Part shown: positions 1-9,392 of the stretch, piece after piece
How the letters are laid out: every line of letters begins with the position of its first letter
Numbering within the stretch: position 1 is the first letter of the stretch
The notes under the pieces: model-generated
Seen by the model: the letters and a program-made list of their open reading frames with translations, nothing else
What the model was told of the DNA's origin: nothing
Databases searched by the model: none
Assembly: GCA_023382935.1 (NCBI GenBank)
Contig: JAHDXL010000003.1
Coordinates: forward strand, 177,549 to 241,548
Origin: Phycisphaerales bacterium
GTDB taxonomy: Bacteria; Planctomycetota; Phycisphaerae; Phycisphaerales; UBA1924
Direction: 5' to 3'
Length of the DNA stretch: 64,000 bases
Made by a program: the position numbers and the translations under genes

Positions 1-208
1 AGGCGCTGGTTTCCAGCACATGGAATCCCGACTCATATCCCATCGGGTGGCCTCCGAATCACGCGCAGGCCTGTTCCGACCAACAGAACGAACCCGGTCC
101 CTGGGACCAGTTCTGGCCTCAGAATCACACGCGATGGGATTCAATGCGCGATATTCTCGATCTCGTGCCGCCACTCTTGCCCGATCAGTGGTGGCCGTTG
201 GGCAATTG

Positions 209-1468
209 ATGCAGATGCGTGCTGCTCCCCGCATCACAGTGAGCGCGTATTCGCTTGCGGCGATCACCTTGCTCAAGGCGTGCACGCCGACAATGCAAGG
301 AAGCACGAGCGACCAGTTTGTAAGTGAACCGCGCTTCAACCAGAGACTCATCGAGTACGCGTGGAACCCAACGGATGGTGCCGCGCGAAGGCTTCCCTCT
401 GACCTTCGTCCCGCGGACACCGGCGTACGGCTCGATGTGAATGATCCGGCGTCGGTTGTCGCCTTTGTGCTGGAGCAAAGTCCGGCGCAGCCGATCGTGT
501 ATCCCACGGAGCGCTATTACTATTTCGAGTTCAGCGCAGGGCCCAGGCGAGTTGCCGGTAATCTTCGGTTTACTGATGCCGAAAAGGGCGTGCTGCACAC
601 CGGGTACTTTGACCGCTATGATTCCACATTCCTGAAGTCTGCCGATTTCCAGGCCGACGGCGGTCTGGCGCTCGATTGGAACGACGCCACTCGCACCGCC
701 AACGTGCAATTCCGTGGCATTGAACGGACTTTTCAATTGCCGCGCCCCCGTTCAACTCGCGCTCTGCTGCTGCCAGGCGAGTCCGACGTGGCCGCAGTTC
801 TGGATGAGTCAGGATTCACATTTCACCTGCTGTTTCACGAACCAAGTGCGCAATTCTACTTTGCGCTCGACGACGGGGCGCCGCTTCCGGACACGCTCAT
901 CCAACTGCGCACCGAGCCGCCTGTGTGGTTGGGCGTGCGATCGCGATTCGTGTTTGTGACCGAGCCGGCGCTGCGTCGCCGTGTGCTGGTCGGGGTGTAT
1001 GCGCCGTCAGTCCGCGCCAATGATTATTACGACGGGCCCTTCGATCAAGTCCCCCCCGACTTGTACCTCAAGGACAAGTTGGAGGCGGCCTACCCATATG
1101 TGAAGTTCCGCGGAGGTATCGATGAGCATGGCAACTTTCGCGAGATCGACGGACAACGCGTGGCCATCAGTCCGTACCAAGACTACACATCCACGGAGCA
1201 GATGATCGCGCTGATCGTGCGCGGGTTCAACCCATTGCTTGCCACGCCCGCATGCTTCGCGCCGCTCGTGTACGAATCGAAGCGCGACACTCACCGGTAC
1301 GTGGCAGACCCAGGCGAGTCCGAAGATCCTCTCTATCCGCCGCACGACCGTATGGTCAGCCGCACCTGGCCGGTTGAACACTGGGCGCACATCAGCGACA
1401 CTTGGCCCCGCGAACACACGCAGCCTCTCAGCCTGGAAGCCGCGCCCAATGAGCCGATCGGCGATTGA
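209..1468 (+). CDS. Predicted lipoprotein of unknown function
   Basis: About 419 residues if the ATG at 209 is used (a second ATG follows at 215). I chose this start because it places a short basic, hydrophobic leader ahead of a lipobox-like LLKAC, with the candidate lipidated cysteine near residue 25. The frame stays open further upstream to position 20, but that part does not look like protein. The mature part is rich in Tyr, Phe and Arg and shows no catalytic motif I recognise. It ends 6 nt before the stop of the convergent rnr gene. A secreted or outer-membrane-associated role is inferred only from the leader. Function unknown. Confidence 0.6.
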   Translation: MQMRAAPRITVSAYSLAAITLLKACTPTMQGSTSDQFVSEPRFNQRLIEYAWNPTDGAARRLPSDLRPADTGVRLDVNDPASVVAFVLEQSPAQPIVYPTERYYYFEFSAGPRRVAGNLRFTDAEKGVLHTGYFDRYDSTFLKSADFQADGGLALDWNDATRTANVQFRGIERTFQLPRPRSTRALLLPGESDVAAVLDESGFTFHLLFHEPSAQFYFALDDGAPLPDTLIQLRTEPPVWLGVRSRFVFVTEPALRRRVLVGVYAPSVRANDYYDGPFDQVPPDLYLKDKLEAAYPYVKFRGGIDEHGNFREIDGQRVAISPYQDYTSTEQMIALIVRGFNPLLATPACFAPLVYESKRDTHRYVADPGESEDPLYPPHDRMVSRTWPVEHWAHISDTWPREHTQPLSLEAAPNEPIGD

Positions 1469-1474
1469 GTTGAA

Positions 1475-3967
1475 TTACTTGCCCTTCTTCTTGTCGCGTC
1501 GGTAATCCGGCTTCCCCTTGTCTCTCGCCTTGCTCGTGCGGCTGCGGCGTACGTCACCCGGCATCTTGCGGAAGCCGGCGCCGCCTCCGCCCTCCAGCCC
1601 GCCGAACGCGCCCTCCGAGCCCAGTTTCAGCCCCTTCAACTGCTTGGCACGCCCGACCGCGCGCGACTCGGGGTCCGCGATCAGCAGTTCCAACTGCCGC
1701 TTGGCCAGGTCCACAGCCGACACGGTCACCTTCACCATGTCGCCCATGTTGAACGAGCGTCCGCTGTTCGTGTCGACCAGTGCGCCGGTCTTCTGATCGA
1801 TCTGCCAGTTCGGCGGCTTGTTCGACCGCGTCACGTCGCCGGGCAGGTCTTCGCGCCTGATCATCCCGTCGGCCAGGTACTTGTCGATCTGCACGAACAC
1901 CCCGCGCGGCACCACTCCGGTGATCACCCCGCCGAACTCCTCGCCGATCTTCTCAGCCAGCAGTTGCAACACCAGGAATTGCCGCAACTCGCGCTCGGCC
2001 CCCTCGGCGTTCTCTTCCGTCTGCGAGCAGTGCTTGCCCACGGCCACCAGCGTTGCCTCGTCGGGCAGGCGCTCCCGCAGGCGTGCGCCGATGGCGTGCT
2101 TCTCACGCTCGGTTGTGGGGCGGTTCTGTCCGTTGTTCGTCTCCTCGAGATACTCGGCCAGCGCCCGGTGTACCGTCAGGTCCGGGTAGCGACGGATCGG
2201 GCTGGTGAAGTGGCTGTACGCCCCGCTCGCCAGCGCAAAGTGCCCGATGGCGGCGGGCGAATACTCGGCCTTGGTGAGCGTGCGCAACACCGCCATGTGC
2301 ACCGCCCGCGCCGCCGGCGTACCGCGTGTCGCGTCGAGCAGGGCCTGGATCTCCTCGCGCGTTGGGCTCTTGGGAATTGTGAACCCCGCCACGCGCGCGG
2401 CCTTCTGAAGGTGATCCACCTCCGCTGGCGCAGGCTCCGGATGCACACGCCGCAGCAGCGGCACGCGCATCCCCTCGAACAGCCGCGCCAGCACCTCGTT
2501 GGCCTCGACCATCAGCATCTCGATGACCGTGTGCGTGTACGCGTCGTCTTCCTTCTCCGCGTCGATCACCTTGCCATTCTCGTCGAACAGCAGCACCACG
2601 TCGGGCAGTTCGAGATGGATCATCCCCTGCTTGTGCCGGCGCGCCTCGATGGCCCGCGCCAACTGGTTCATCTCGTGCAAGGCCGCGAACAACTCGTCCG
2701 TATAGTTCGGCTCGGTCTTGGCGTGCCGGCGCGCCTCTTCCTCGTTCCCGTCAATCAGCGCCTGCGCCTCCAGATAGGTCAGCCGCTTGGCCGACTGGAT
2801 CAAACTCGACGCCACGCCCTCGGCCTTCACGTTTCCCCTCGCGTCGTACCGCATGTACGCGCTCTTCACGTATCGCGGCACGCCCTCCTGAAGCGAGCAG
2901 ATCCCGTTGCTCAGCACCTCCGGCAGCATCGGGATCACCAGGCGCGGCAGGTACACGCTGTTCCCTCGCTCGGCCGCTTCCTCGTCCAGAGGTGTGCCCG
3001 GCTCGACAAAGTGCGCCACGTCGGCGATGTGAACCGCCAGTTCCCAGCCGCCGCCCTTCTCGGCCGGCACACGCCGGATGCTGATCGCGTCGTCGTAGTC
3101 CTTCGCGTCCGGCGGGTCGATCGTGATAACGAACTCACGCTTTGACTTGTCAAACCGACCCGTCACGTCGTTGCGCAGGTGCAGCGCGGCCGGACCTTGA
3201 CGCTCCCACGCCGCGATTTCCTCCTCAAACAACCGCGTCATCTGCCGCGCCTGGTTGATGCACGCCTCGGGAAACTCGCCCGGCAGCCCATAGGCCGCGA
3301 TCACCGCCGCGGTCTCCACGTCCGGCTGCCCTGCCTCCCCCAGCACGCGGACGATCACGCCCTCGGCCAGCATCCCGTTCTCGGGATACTCGAGAATCTC
3401 CAGCACCACCTTGTCGCCGGGCTTGACGTTCTTGCTGCCCGCGTCGCGCACGATGATCGGGTCGGTGATGTCCTTTCCGTCGGGATACGCCAGCCAGCGG
3501 TCACCCTGCCGGGCCATCTCGCCGGTGAAGTTCGTCCGCTTGCGCTGGAGAATCTCCACCACCTCGCCGCGGAACTGCCTGCCCAGACCGGCGAATTTCT
3601 CACGCTTTCGGTCGCGCCCGAACACGATCCGCACCTTATCGCCCGACAGCGCTCCGCCAGTCTCCTCCGCAGGTATGAACACGTCGCCATCGCGCACCGG
3701 ATCGTCCGGTTGCACGAACCCGAATCCCTTCATGGTGCCGCGAAATGTTCCGGTCAGTTCCCCGGTATCCGGCAGCGCCGCGAGCATCACCGCGCCATCG
3801 CTTTCCACGACGATCAACTTCTGCCCGGCAAACTGCTCCAGCGCCGCGAAGAACTCCTCGCGCTCGGCCTCGACGCCCAGTTCCCTGGCAAGCGCTTCGC
3901 GCCCCTTGGGCTCATATCCCTCGTGCGCCAGGTGTGCCAGCAAACGCGAACGGTATCGCAGCGACAT
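1475..3967 (-). CDS. rnr: Ribonuclease R (RNB-family 3'-5' exoribonuclease)
   Basis: 830 residues, the usual RNase R size. The order is an N-terminal winged-helix-like segment (about 1-50), cold-shock/OB domains (about 70-230), the RNB catalytic domain with the Mg-binding motif IDPPDAKDYDDA at about residues 283-294, an S1 domain (about 690-770), and a basic, Gly-rich tail ending in Lys/Arg repeats. RNase R degrades structured RNA processively and takes part in rRNA and tmRNA quality control in the cytoplasm. The basic tail is typical of RNase R and helps bind RNA. The gene runs toward its left neighbour, and the next gene upstream on the same strand starts 16 nt beyond... its stop lies just before this start, so the two may be co-transcribed. 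Confidence 0.95.
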   Translation of the reverse strand: MSLRYRSRLLAHLAHEGYEPKGREALARELGVEAEREEFFAALEQFAGQKLIVVESDGAVMLAALPDTGELTGTFRGTMKGFGFVQPDDPVRDGDVFIPAEETGGALSGDKVRIVFGRDRKREKFAGLGRQFRGEVVEILQRKRTNFTGEMARQGDRWLAYPDGKDITDPIIVRDAGSKNVKPGDKVVLEILEYPENGMLAEGVIVRVLGEAGQPDVETAAVIAAYGLPGEFPEACINQARQMTRLFEEEIAAWERQGPAALHLRNDVTGRFDKSKREFVITIDPPDAKDYDDAISIRRVPAEKGGGWELAVHIADVAHFVEPGTPLDEEAAERGNSVYLPRLVIPMLPEVLSNGICSLQEGVPRYVKSAYMRYDARGNVKAEGVASSLIQSAKRLTYLEAQALIDGNEEEARRHAKTEPNYTDELFAALHEMNQLARAIEARRHKQGMIHLELPDVVLLFDENGKVIDAEKEDDAYTHTVIEMLMVEANEVLARLFEGMRVPLLRRVHPEPAPAEVDHLQKAARVAGFTIPKSPTREEIQALLDATRGTPAARAVHMAVLRTLTKAEYSPAAIGHFALASGAYSHFTSPIRRYPDLTVHRALAEYLEETNNGQNRPTTEREKHAIGARLRERLPDEATLVAVGKHCSQTEENAEGAERELRQFLVLQLLAEKIGEEFGGVITGVVPRGVFVQIDKYLADGMIRREDLPGDVTRSNKPPNWQIDQKTGALVDTNSGRSFNMGDMVKVTVSAVDLAKRQLELLIADPESRAVGRAKQLKGLKLGSEGAFGGLEGGGGAGFRKMPGDVRRSRTSKARDKGKPDYRRDKKKGK

Positions 3968-3982
3968 GCTCTCTCCGGGCGC

Positions 3983-4945
3983 CTACAGCGAGCCCGCGTA
4001 GGTCGACAGTGTCTGGCGGAAGCCGCCCGGGTTCAGTCCCAGTTGCAGCCGCGCTTTGGTCATGCACGCCGTCGAGTCCTCCTGACCCATCAGGGCCATG
4101 CCCTCGTCAAACGGCAACAGCCCGCCCACGCCCATCATCCCCGCCATCCGCGCCTTCATCGCCGCCATTTCCCCGGGCAGCCCGATCGCAGTCAGCCGAG
4201 GCCCGCGGGTGTGAAGGCTGTCGCGGATGCCCGTCAGCAGTTCGCGCCAGTCCACCGGCTCGGACCCGACCAAGGGATAGATCTCTCCCACGCTCTCATC
4301 CCGCTCCAGCGCCGAGCAGATCGCCCGAGCCACATCTTCGACATAGATTGGCTGTACCGTCGGTACCACCCGTCGGCGCCGGCCTCCCGCGTGTTCCACC
4401 CGCGCAAAGTACGGCATGAAAAAGTGGGGCGGCGCCGTTCCCCGCGCCCACCTGGCCGCCAGGCGCGTAAACTCCCCATCCACCCCGTGAATCAGCCCGG
4501 GACGCATGATCGTCCACGCCAGACTGCTGTTCCGCACGACCTGCTCGCCGGCGAACTTGGTCCGCTGATACTCGGCTCGCCCCAGCGGCGAGGCGCCCAG
4601 CGCCGACATCTGGACATACCGATGCACTCGGGCCGCCTCGCAGGCCGCCACCACGTTCCGCGTCGCCTCGACGTGCATCTGCTCGAACCGCTGTCCACCC
4701 TGCTCGCGGATGATGCCCACGAGATGCACGCACGCATCGGCGCCGCGCACCAACTCATCACACCGCGACCGATCGAGGATGTCGCCGACGACCAGTTCCA
4801 GGTGCTCATGACGTCCCAGCGCATCGTCGGCCTTGGCCCGCGAACGCACCAGCGCCCGCACCCGGACGCCGCGTTCCAGCAGCGCCCTGACCACGTACCT
4901 GCCGACGAACCCGCTCGCCCCCGTCACTGCCGCCGTCTCAAGCAT
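3983..4945 (-). CDS. NAD(P)-binding epimerase-like protein, NDUFA9/atypical SDR type
   Basis: 320 residues from the ATG at 4945; a longer reading to 5128 has no protein-like content. The Rossmann motif TGASGFVG lies at residues 8-15, and a YQRTK (YxxxK) motif follows in the middle. It matches the atypical short-chain reductase group that includes the complex I accessory protein NDUFA9 and bacterial NmrA-like proteins. Such proteins bind NAD(P)H, and the substrate is not predictable here. Its stop is 15 nt upstream of the rnr start on the same strand, so read-through into rnr is likely. It could equally be a sugar or quinone reductase. Confidence 0.8.
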   Translation of the reverse strand: MLETAAVTGASGFVGRYVVRALLERGVRVRALVRSRAKADDALGRHEHLELVVGDILDRSRCDELVRGADACVHLVGIIREQGGQRFEQMHVEATRNVVAACEAARVHRYVQMSALGASPLGRAEYQRTKFAGEQVVRNSSLAWTIMRPGLIHGVDGEFTRLAARWARGTAPPHFFMPYFARVEHAGGRRRRVVPTVQPIYVEDVARAICSALERDESVGEIYPLVGSEPVDWRELLTGIRDSLHTRGPRLTAIGLPGEMAAMKARMAGMMGVGGLLPFDEGMALMGQEDSTACMTKARLQLGLNPGGFRQTLSTYAGSL

Positions 4946-5151
4946 GCCTGCTCTCCAGAGTCCGCCCAAGCGTACGCGACCCGCTCGCCTCCCACATCTT
5001 GACAACCTTGTCCACTCCGCGAGGCAGCACCGGGTAATTTCTGCCGGTTTGGCGATTCCGGAACCACATGGCGCGCACCCCTGTGCCAGGCTTGTATGCG
5101 GCCCGGTCTCGACCGATGAAAAGGACAACCCGATCCCGTGAGGAGACTTTC

Positions 5152-5376
5152 ATGCCGACCAAGCGCAAGTCCTCGGTTCAGACCCGTCCCTCGATCGTGG
5201 CGCTCGACCACCACACGCCTGTCCCGGAATCCAAGCCACGCCCCACGGAAGACCAGATTCGTGCCCGCGCGTACCAACTCTTCATCGAACGCGGATGCAT
5301 CCCCGGCAACCCCGTCGTCGACTGGCTTGACGCCGAGCACCAATTGATCGTGGAGTTCGGCTCCAGGGCCGCGTGA
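5152..5376 (+). CDS. DUF2934 family small protein
   Basis: 74 residues. The ATG at 5152 is preceded by an AGGAGA ribosome-binding site at 5141-5146. The C-terminal half (TEDQIRARAYQLFIERG, then PVVDWLDAEHQL) is the DUF2934 signature, a short helical module found in many proteobacteria and planctomycetes. The N-terminal half is basic and probably disordered. Function is unknown for the family. It converges on the next minus-strand gene, with 2 nt between the stops. Confidence 0.8.
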   Translation: MPTKRKSSVQTRPSIVALDHHTPVPESKPRPTEDQIRARAYQLFIERGCIPGNPVVDWLDAEHQLIVEFGSRAA

Positions 5377-5378
5377 GT

Positions 5379-6374
5379 TCATCGATCCTCCGGCTTGCCC
5401 GGCTTGTGCTGCGCGCGCTCATCGAGCAGTTTCCGCACCGTCGGCTCGATCCGGCTCTGTGACCAGCGCCGGTCAAAATCGATCATGTCTTGGGGTTGGT
5501 CGTTCCAAATCGCCACACCGTCCACACCCTCGCGCAGAAACAGTTCTCGCCACGAGGCCTCTAGTGCCTCCTGCGTCATGATCTGCTCGCGCGGACGCCC
5601 CGACATGTCGGCCCGCACCACCACGATCAGCGGCTTGCCGAGGCGCCGCGCAAACTCAATGCCCCGCCTGAGATGCCGATCGTTCCGCGTCCGGCTCGCC
5701 GCACTGACCGGCGAACCGGCGTCCCGGTCGCGCCCGTGATACAACACCACGCTCACCGCGCTGGCCAGTTTCATGAAGTCCTGCGAGGCGTACCAGTCGA
5801 AGTAGGCCTCCTCGCTGGCAAACACCGAAGGCACGGCGCTTTCCACCCGCTCGGGCTGGAAGTACCAGAACCACTGCTCGAAGTGCTCGCAGGCCACATG
5901 CGCCGCCATGTTGTACCACGCCAGCGCCCGTTCGCTTTCGAAGGGCGAAAAAGCCTCCGCGTCCAGCATGACCATCGCGCGCGTGCCCGCGATCCCGCTT
6001 GCCTCCAGCCGCTGGCGCAGCATCCGCTCGCGTCCGGGTAGATCGGCCTTCTCCAGCAGAACACCCGCACCAATCCGGGCCTCAATGTCCTTTTTCGGCA
6101 TGCCCAAGAACGCACTACTGAGCCAATATCCCCGCTCGGCCAGCGAGCCATCCATCACCTTCACCGACTTGGCCGGTTCGGTGCCGTTGCCGTGCATGTC
6201 GATGACGCGGAACGTCGGGTCATGTTTGACCAGCGGCACTTCAGGCGAAGGCTCCCGCGTTGGAACCGGTTCAGGGTCGGCGTTCGAGGTCAGCGTCACA
6301 CACCCAAAAAGGGTAGAGACCAATCCAAATGCCGCCCACATCCCCAATCGTCGCAAGGCCGCCCGGGTTCCCAT
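5379..6374 (-). CDS. Predicted lipoprotein, unknown family
   Basis: 331 residues. The leader is basic then hydrophobic and ends in STLFGC, a good lipobox with Cys at about residue 25, followed by a Pro/Glu-rich linker. The rest is a soluble domain with alternating beta-like hydrophobic stretches (MVMLDAEAF, VSVVLYHG, KPLIVVVRAD, GVDGVAIWND) spaced as in a TIM barrel, so a glycoside-hydrolase-like fold is possible. I do not recognise the family and assign no activity. It is not evidently in an operon: DUF2934 converges on its 3' end and a divergent secreted protein starts 180 nt upstream. Confidence 0.65.
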   Translation of the reverse strand: MGTRAALRRLGMWAAFGLVSTLFGCVTLTSNADPEPVPTREPSPEVPLVKHDPTFRVIDMHGNGTEPAKSVKVMDGSLAERGYWLSSAFLGMPKKDIEARIGAGVLLEKADLPGRERMLRQRLEASGIAGTRAMVMLDAEAFSPFESERALAWYNMAAHVACEHFEQWFWYFQPERVESAVPSVFASEEAYFDWYASQDFMKLASAVSVVLYHGRDRDAGSPVSAASRTRNDRHLRRGIEFARRLGKPLIVVVRADMSGRPREQIMTQEALEASWRELFLREGVDGVAIWNDQPQDMIDFDRRWSQSRIEPTVRKLLDERAQHKPGKPEDR

Positions 6375-6554
6375 GCTCTCACCCTACCCCGGCCCAAGGT
6401 CAAAGACCAGACCCCAGTTCAGGGCGAGCGCCCGAGGATACCGGGAAATTGTTCCCGTGTTCACTGGCCAAACCCGGCTGGCGCTGTACCTACAAAGCGC
6501 GGCGCGTCAGCCTCCAGGGGTGTGAGCGCCGGGGGATTGAGGAGAGTCCGAAAA

Positions 6555-7088
6555 GTGAGAGGGTTTCGGTTTATCTTCAGCGCCTTGGCTTCACTTGTGG
6601 CCGTCCAGGCGTCGGCGGAGGTGGTTTACCCCAGCCTGTCCGGGTCTGGGGCGATTGTTCTCCCCCGCGGGGTCCACGCTCTGGATGCTGGGGGTGTGGC
6701 GTTGGGTTCGGACCAGAACTTCTCCGACTGGAGCCGCACCTCGAACCTCGACTCTCTGGGAGATCTGCTCATTCTCGACTACCAGTCCGTGGCGATGATG
6801 CTCGGCCAGGGCGAGAACGATGGCATCCGCCTGTCGGTGCTGGCGTCCGACATCCGCCGCGACCTGACTCTGGGCGAGGTGGCCACACGCTTCTTCGGGC
6901 CGGCTCGGCACCTGTGGCAGGGAGACGCCGAGGTCAGCATCAGCCCGGCTCAGTCATATGACCTTCCTACGCCCACGCTCGATCTGTCCGCCCCGGGGCA
7001 GATGGAGCCCAGCGCTCCGGTCATCGGTGGCCCGACGGGCTCGGACATGCTCGGCTCGCTGAGCCTGATCGGTCTTCTCTGGAACTGA
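6555..7088 (+). CDS. Secreted protein of unknown function (GTG start)
   Basis: 177 residues from a GTG at 6555, with a GAGGAG ribosome-binding site at 6539-6544. No ATG lies near the start of the signal peptide. The leader VRGFRFIFSALASLVAVQASA looks like a Sec signal peptide cleaved after ASA. The mature domain contains Gly/Ser-rich and Leu/Asp-rich segments and ends GSLSLIGLLWN without a transmembrane anchor or Arg cluster. It is therefore not a PEP-CTERM protein, unlike two others in the window. Function unknown. Confidence 0.6.
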   Translation: MRGFRFIFSALASLVAVQASAEVVYPSLSGSGAIVLPRGVHALDAGGVALGSDQNFSDWSRTSNLDSLGDLLILDYQSVAMMLGQGENDGIRLSVLASDIRRDLTLGEVATRFFGPARHLWQGDAEVSISPAQSYDLPTPTLDLSAPGQMEPSAPVIGGPTGSDMLGSLSLIGLLWN

Positions 7089-7093
7089 CGTCC

Positions 7094-7110
7094 GCGCGGC
7101 ACCGCCGCGC
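7094..7110. terminator. Hairpin between convergent genes
   Basis: Perfect 7-bp stem GCGCGGC/GCCGCGC with a 3-nt loop. It sits 5 nt after the secreted-protein stop and 23 nt before the icd stop, so it could end transcription in both directions. No strong T tract follows on either side. Confidence 0.45.
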
Positions 7111-7133
7111 CTGTTCCGGGCGAGCGCTCTGGC

Positions 7134-8621
7134 TCACTGACCCTGTGCCAGCGTGAAGCCGGGCTTTCCGTCGTACATCTTGAGCAACTGGAAGTCGGCG
7201 ATGGTGAACTTCTCGGCCACCTTCATCAAGAGGTGCAAAGTGGGCATCTGTCCGATCTGCCCCAGCAGCATCGCCGGGTCGCGCAACTCGAAGCGCACGC
7301 GCATGTAGTCCACGATCTCGGTGTACGGCGAGCCGCTCGGCCACACCTGCGTCCCGCGGTTGGAGATCATGACCAACTTGAAAGGTGTGCCCTCGGCCAG
7401 CGTCTGCAGGCGGCGGGCCAGGTCGAGCAGCGGGATCGTTGTTTCGAGGTAGATGTCGCATCCGACCACCTGGCTGACCGTGGTCTCGAAAGTGCGCATC
7501 AACTTGTTGACGGTCGGGCGCGTCGGCGGCTTGTAGGTGGGCGTGCGCGACTTGGGCACCTCGCGCGCCTCCAGCCCGCTCGGCTTCTTGCCCAGGCGAT
7601 CGATGATGGCCTGCGCGAAGGCTTCGGTGCCCACCGGGTTGCCGTCGCCCCGGACATCTCCGGTGTGGACGCCGTCCTCGAGCGTGGCGAGCAGCGCGTT
7701 TTCGATGAGGGCGGTACGCCGGAACACGCCGATATGCCGCAGCATCATCAGCCCGCTGAGCAGCAGACTGGTTGGGTTGGCGATGCCCTTGCCGGCGATG
7801 TCGGGGGCCGTTCCGTGGACGGCCTCGAAGATCGAAATTTCGTCGCCGATGTTGGCCGAGGGGGCAAAGCCCAGCCCGCCGACCAGTCCGGCCGCCAGGT
7901 CGCTGACGATGTCGCCCTGGAGGTTGGGCAGCACGATCATGCGATACTCCTGCGGGCGCAGGACCAGATTCATGCACAGGGCGTCGATGATGATGTCCTT
8001 GATCTCGATCTCCGGGTGGTCGTGCGCGCAGGTGCGGAAGCGCTCGAGGAACAGCCCGTCGGTCATCTTCATGATGTTGGCCTTGTGTCCGCAGTGCACG
8101 CGCTTGATGCCCAGCGAGGCGGCGGTCTTGAAGGCGAAGCGGTGCACCTGGTCACAGCCGGGCGCGGTGATGAGGCGCTTGCATTCGACCACGTCGGCGG
8201 TCAGGCGATGCTCGATGCCGCCATAGGTGTCTTCGATGTTCTCGCGGACCACGTAGATATCCACTGGCACGCCCGCGCGGCTGAAGACCGTGTCCACGCC
8301 GGGCAGGCTCTGGAAGTGGCGCAGGTTGGCAAAGGCTCCGAAGGTCTTGCGCAGCGTGACGTTGATCGACTTGCCGCCCCCGCCGATGGGTGTGCCCATC
8401 GGGCCCTTGTAGAGCAAACCGTAGTGCTCGATGGTCTCAATCGCCTCGTCGGTCATGCCGCGGGTGTCACCGGCGGCGAAGACCTTTTCACCCATCTCGA
8501 CGGGTACGAACTCGACGGTGTCCATTATCTCGGCGGCCCGAAAGATATTCAGACACGCCTCGGTGATTTCGGGCCCGATTCCATCGCCGGCGGCCAGCGC
8601 CACGCGCACCTTCTCTGCCAT
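7134..8621 (-). CDS. icd: Isocitrate dehydrogenase, long Thermus/Rickettsia-type
   Basis: 495 residues. Residues 1 to about 335 form the isocitrate/isopropylmalate dehydrogenase fold: AGDGIGPEIT at the N-terminus, YVVRENIEDTYGG for substrate binding, and the nucleotide-site region EAVHGTAPDIAGKGIANP. A C-terminal extension of about 150 residues follows, which is characteristic of the longer Thermus/Rickettsia-type enzymes rather than E. coli Icd. It catalyses oxidative decarboxylation of isocitrate to 2-oxoglutarate in the TCA cycle. The cofactor (NADP versus NAD) cannot be settled by eye. The gene is monocistronic by layout, and its leader holds a strong hairpin at 8642-8660. Confidence 0.92.
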   Translation of the reverse strand: MAEKVRVALAAGDGIGPEITEACLNIFRAAEIMDTVEFVPVEMGEKVFAAGDTRGMTDEAIETIEHYGLLYKGPMGTPIGGGGKSINVTLRKTFGAFANLRHFQSLPGVDTVFSRAGVPVDIYVVRENIEDTYGGIEHRLTADVVECKRLITAPGCDQVHRFAFKTAASLGIKRVHCGHKANIMKMTDGLFLERFRTCAHDHPEIEIKDIIIDALCMNLVLRPQEYRMIVLPNLQGDIVSDLAAGLVGGLGFAPSANIGDEISIFEAVHGTAPDIAGKGIANPTSLLLSGLMMLRHIGVFRRTALIENALLATLEDGVHTGDVRGDGNPVGTEAFAQAIIDRLGKKPSGLEAREVPKSRTPTYKPPTRPTVNKLMRTFETTVSQVVGCDIYLETTIPLLDLARRLQTLAEGTPFKLVMISNRGTQVWPSGSPYTEIVDYMRVRFELRDPAMLLGQIGQMPTLHLLMKVAEKFTIADFQLLKMYDGKPGFTLAQGQ

Positions 8622-8641
8622 CGCTCAACTCCCTGGGGTGG

Positions 8642-8660
8642 CCCGGCTCGCCGAGCCGGG
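8642..8660. promoter_or_regulatory. Perfect hairpin in the icd leader
   Basis: CCCGGCTC/GAGCCGGG, an 8-bp stem with a 3-nt loop, lying 21-39 nt upstream of the icd start codon. It is too close to the start to be the terminator of another minus-strand gene. It could be an operator or a structured 5' UTR. Confidence 0.35.
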
Positions 8661-8753
8661 GGGGGGCGGAAGGATAGGGGGGTCGTGGGGAGACCGGCTC
8701 ACTGACCGGTCCCCGCGATGTTTGCGTATCTTCCGGACCGGTCTCTTCCGGCG

Positions 8754-8801
8754 ACAAGGGGGCCGATCCTTCAACCCGGGCCCCTTGTGCACGGCCCGGG
8801 T
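8754..8801 (+). promoter_or_regulatory. Two mutually exclusive hairpins ahead of the DinB-fold gene
   Basis: ACAAGGGG (8754-8761) can pair with CCCCTTGT (8781-8788). ACCCGGGCC (8774-8782) can pair with GGCCCGGGT (8793-8801). The two stems share bases 8781-8782 and interleave, so only one can form fully. They lie 67-114 nt upstream of the start at 8868. The layout resembles an attenuator-like switch, but no U tract or known riboswitch core is visible. Confidence 0.3.
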
Positions 8802-8867
8802 GTGCGCCGAGATTCCTCACCGGGTCCAGTGGATACCATCCCCAGTCTCAAGTTCCCCGAGGAAGCA

Positions 8868-9389
8868 ATGATGAAAAGCATCACTGCGGTGGCCGATCAA
8901 GCCGACTTCATCCTGGCCCAGTGCGCCGCCCTGATCGACTGCGTCCCAGCCGATGCTTTTGCGCGCGACTCGCAGCGCGTCCGCGGCGGGACGATCGGCA
9001 AGCATGTCCGGCATACCCTCGATCACTATCGAGCCCTGCTGGATGGCTTCGAGTCGGCGACCACGGTCGATTATGACCATCGCGAGCGGAACGTTCCGAT
9101 CGAGCACGATCCGCACGCCGCCCGGCAGGCGGTGGCGATTATCCGCAGCCGCATCGGCAATCTGACCGAGAAGTCGCTGCGTGGCCCGGTGCGCATCCGC
9201 GTGATGCTGGCCGGCGACGGGGCCGAGACCGAACTGGACACCACGCTGGGGCGCGAACTGGCTTTTGCCAGCCACCACGCGATCCACCACAACGCGCTCA
9301 TCAAGGCCATTGCGCTCGAGTTCGGTGTCGAGACCCCACCTGAGTTCGGCATGGCGCCCTCCACGCTCAATTTCCAAGGGCAGGCCTGA
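8868..9389 (+). CDS. DinB-fold protein
   Basis: 173 residues from the ATG at 8868, with GAGGA at 8859-8863. The pattern is a four-helix DinB/YfiT-type bundle, with a histidine in HVRHTLDHY (about residue 45) and the HxxxH-type pair in ASHHAIHHNALI (about residue 142) as likely metal ligands. Family members include thiol transferases, but most are uncharacterised. It ends 3 nt before the next start, so it is translationally linked to the NRDE gene downstream. A second DinB-fold gene occurs at 27.8 kb. Confidence 0.75.
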   Translation: MMKSITAVADQADFILAQCAALIDCVPADAFARDSQRVRGGTIGKHVRHTLDHYRALLDGFESATTVDYDHRERNVPIEHDPHAARQAVAIIRSRIGNLTEKSLRGPVRIRVMLAGDGAETELDTTLGRELAFASHHAIHHNALIKAIALEFGVETPPEFGMAPSTLNFQGQA

Positions 9390-9392
9390 AGC

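Noticed and set aside
1964..3145. Plus-strand open frame of 393 codons
   Set aside because: Antisense to rnr; composition biased to Arg/His/Val.
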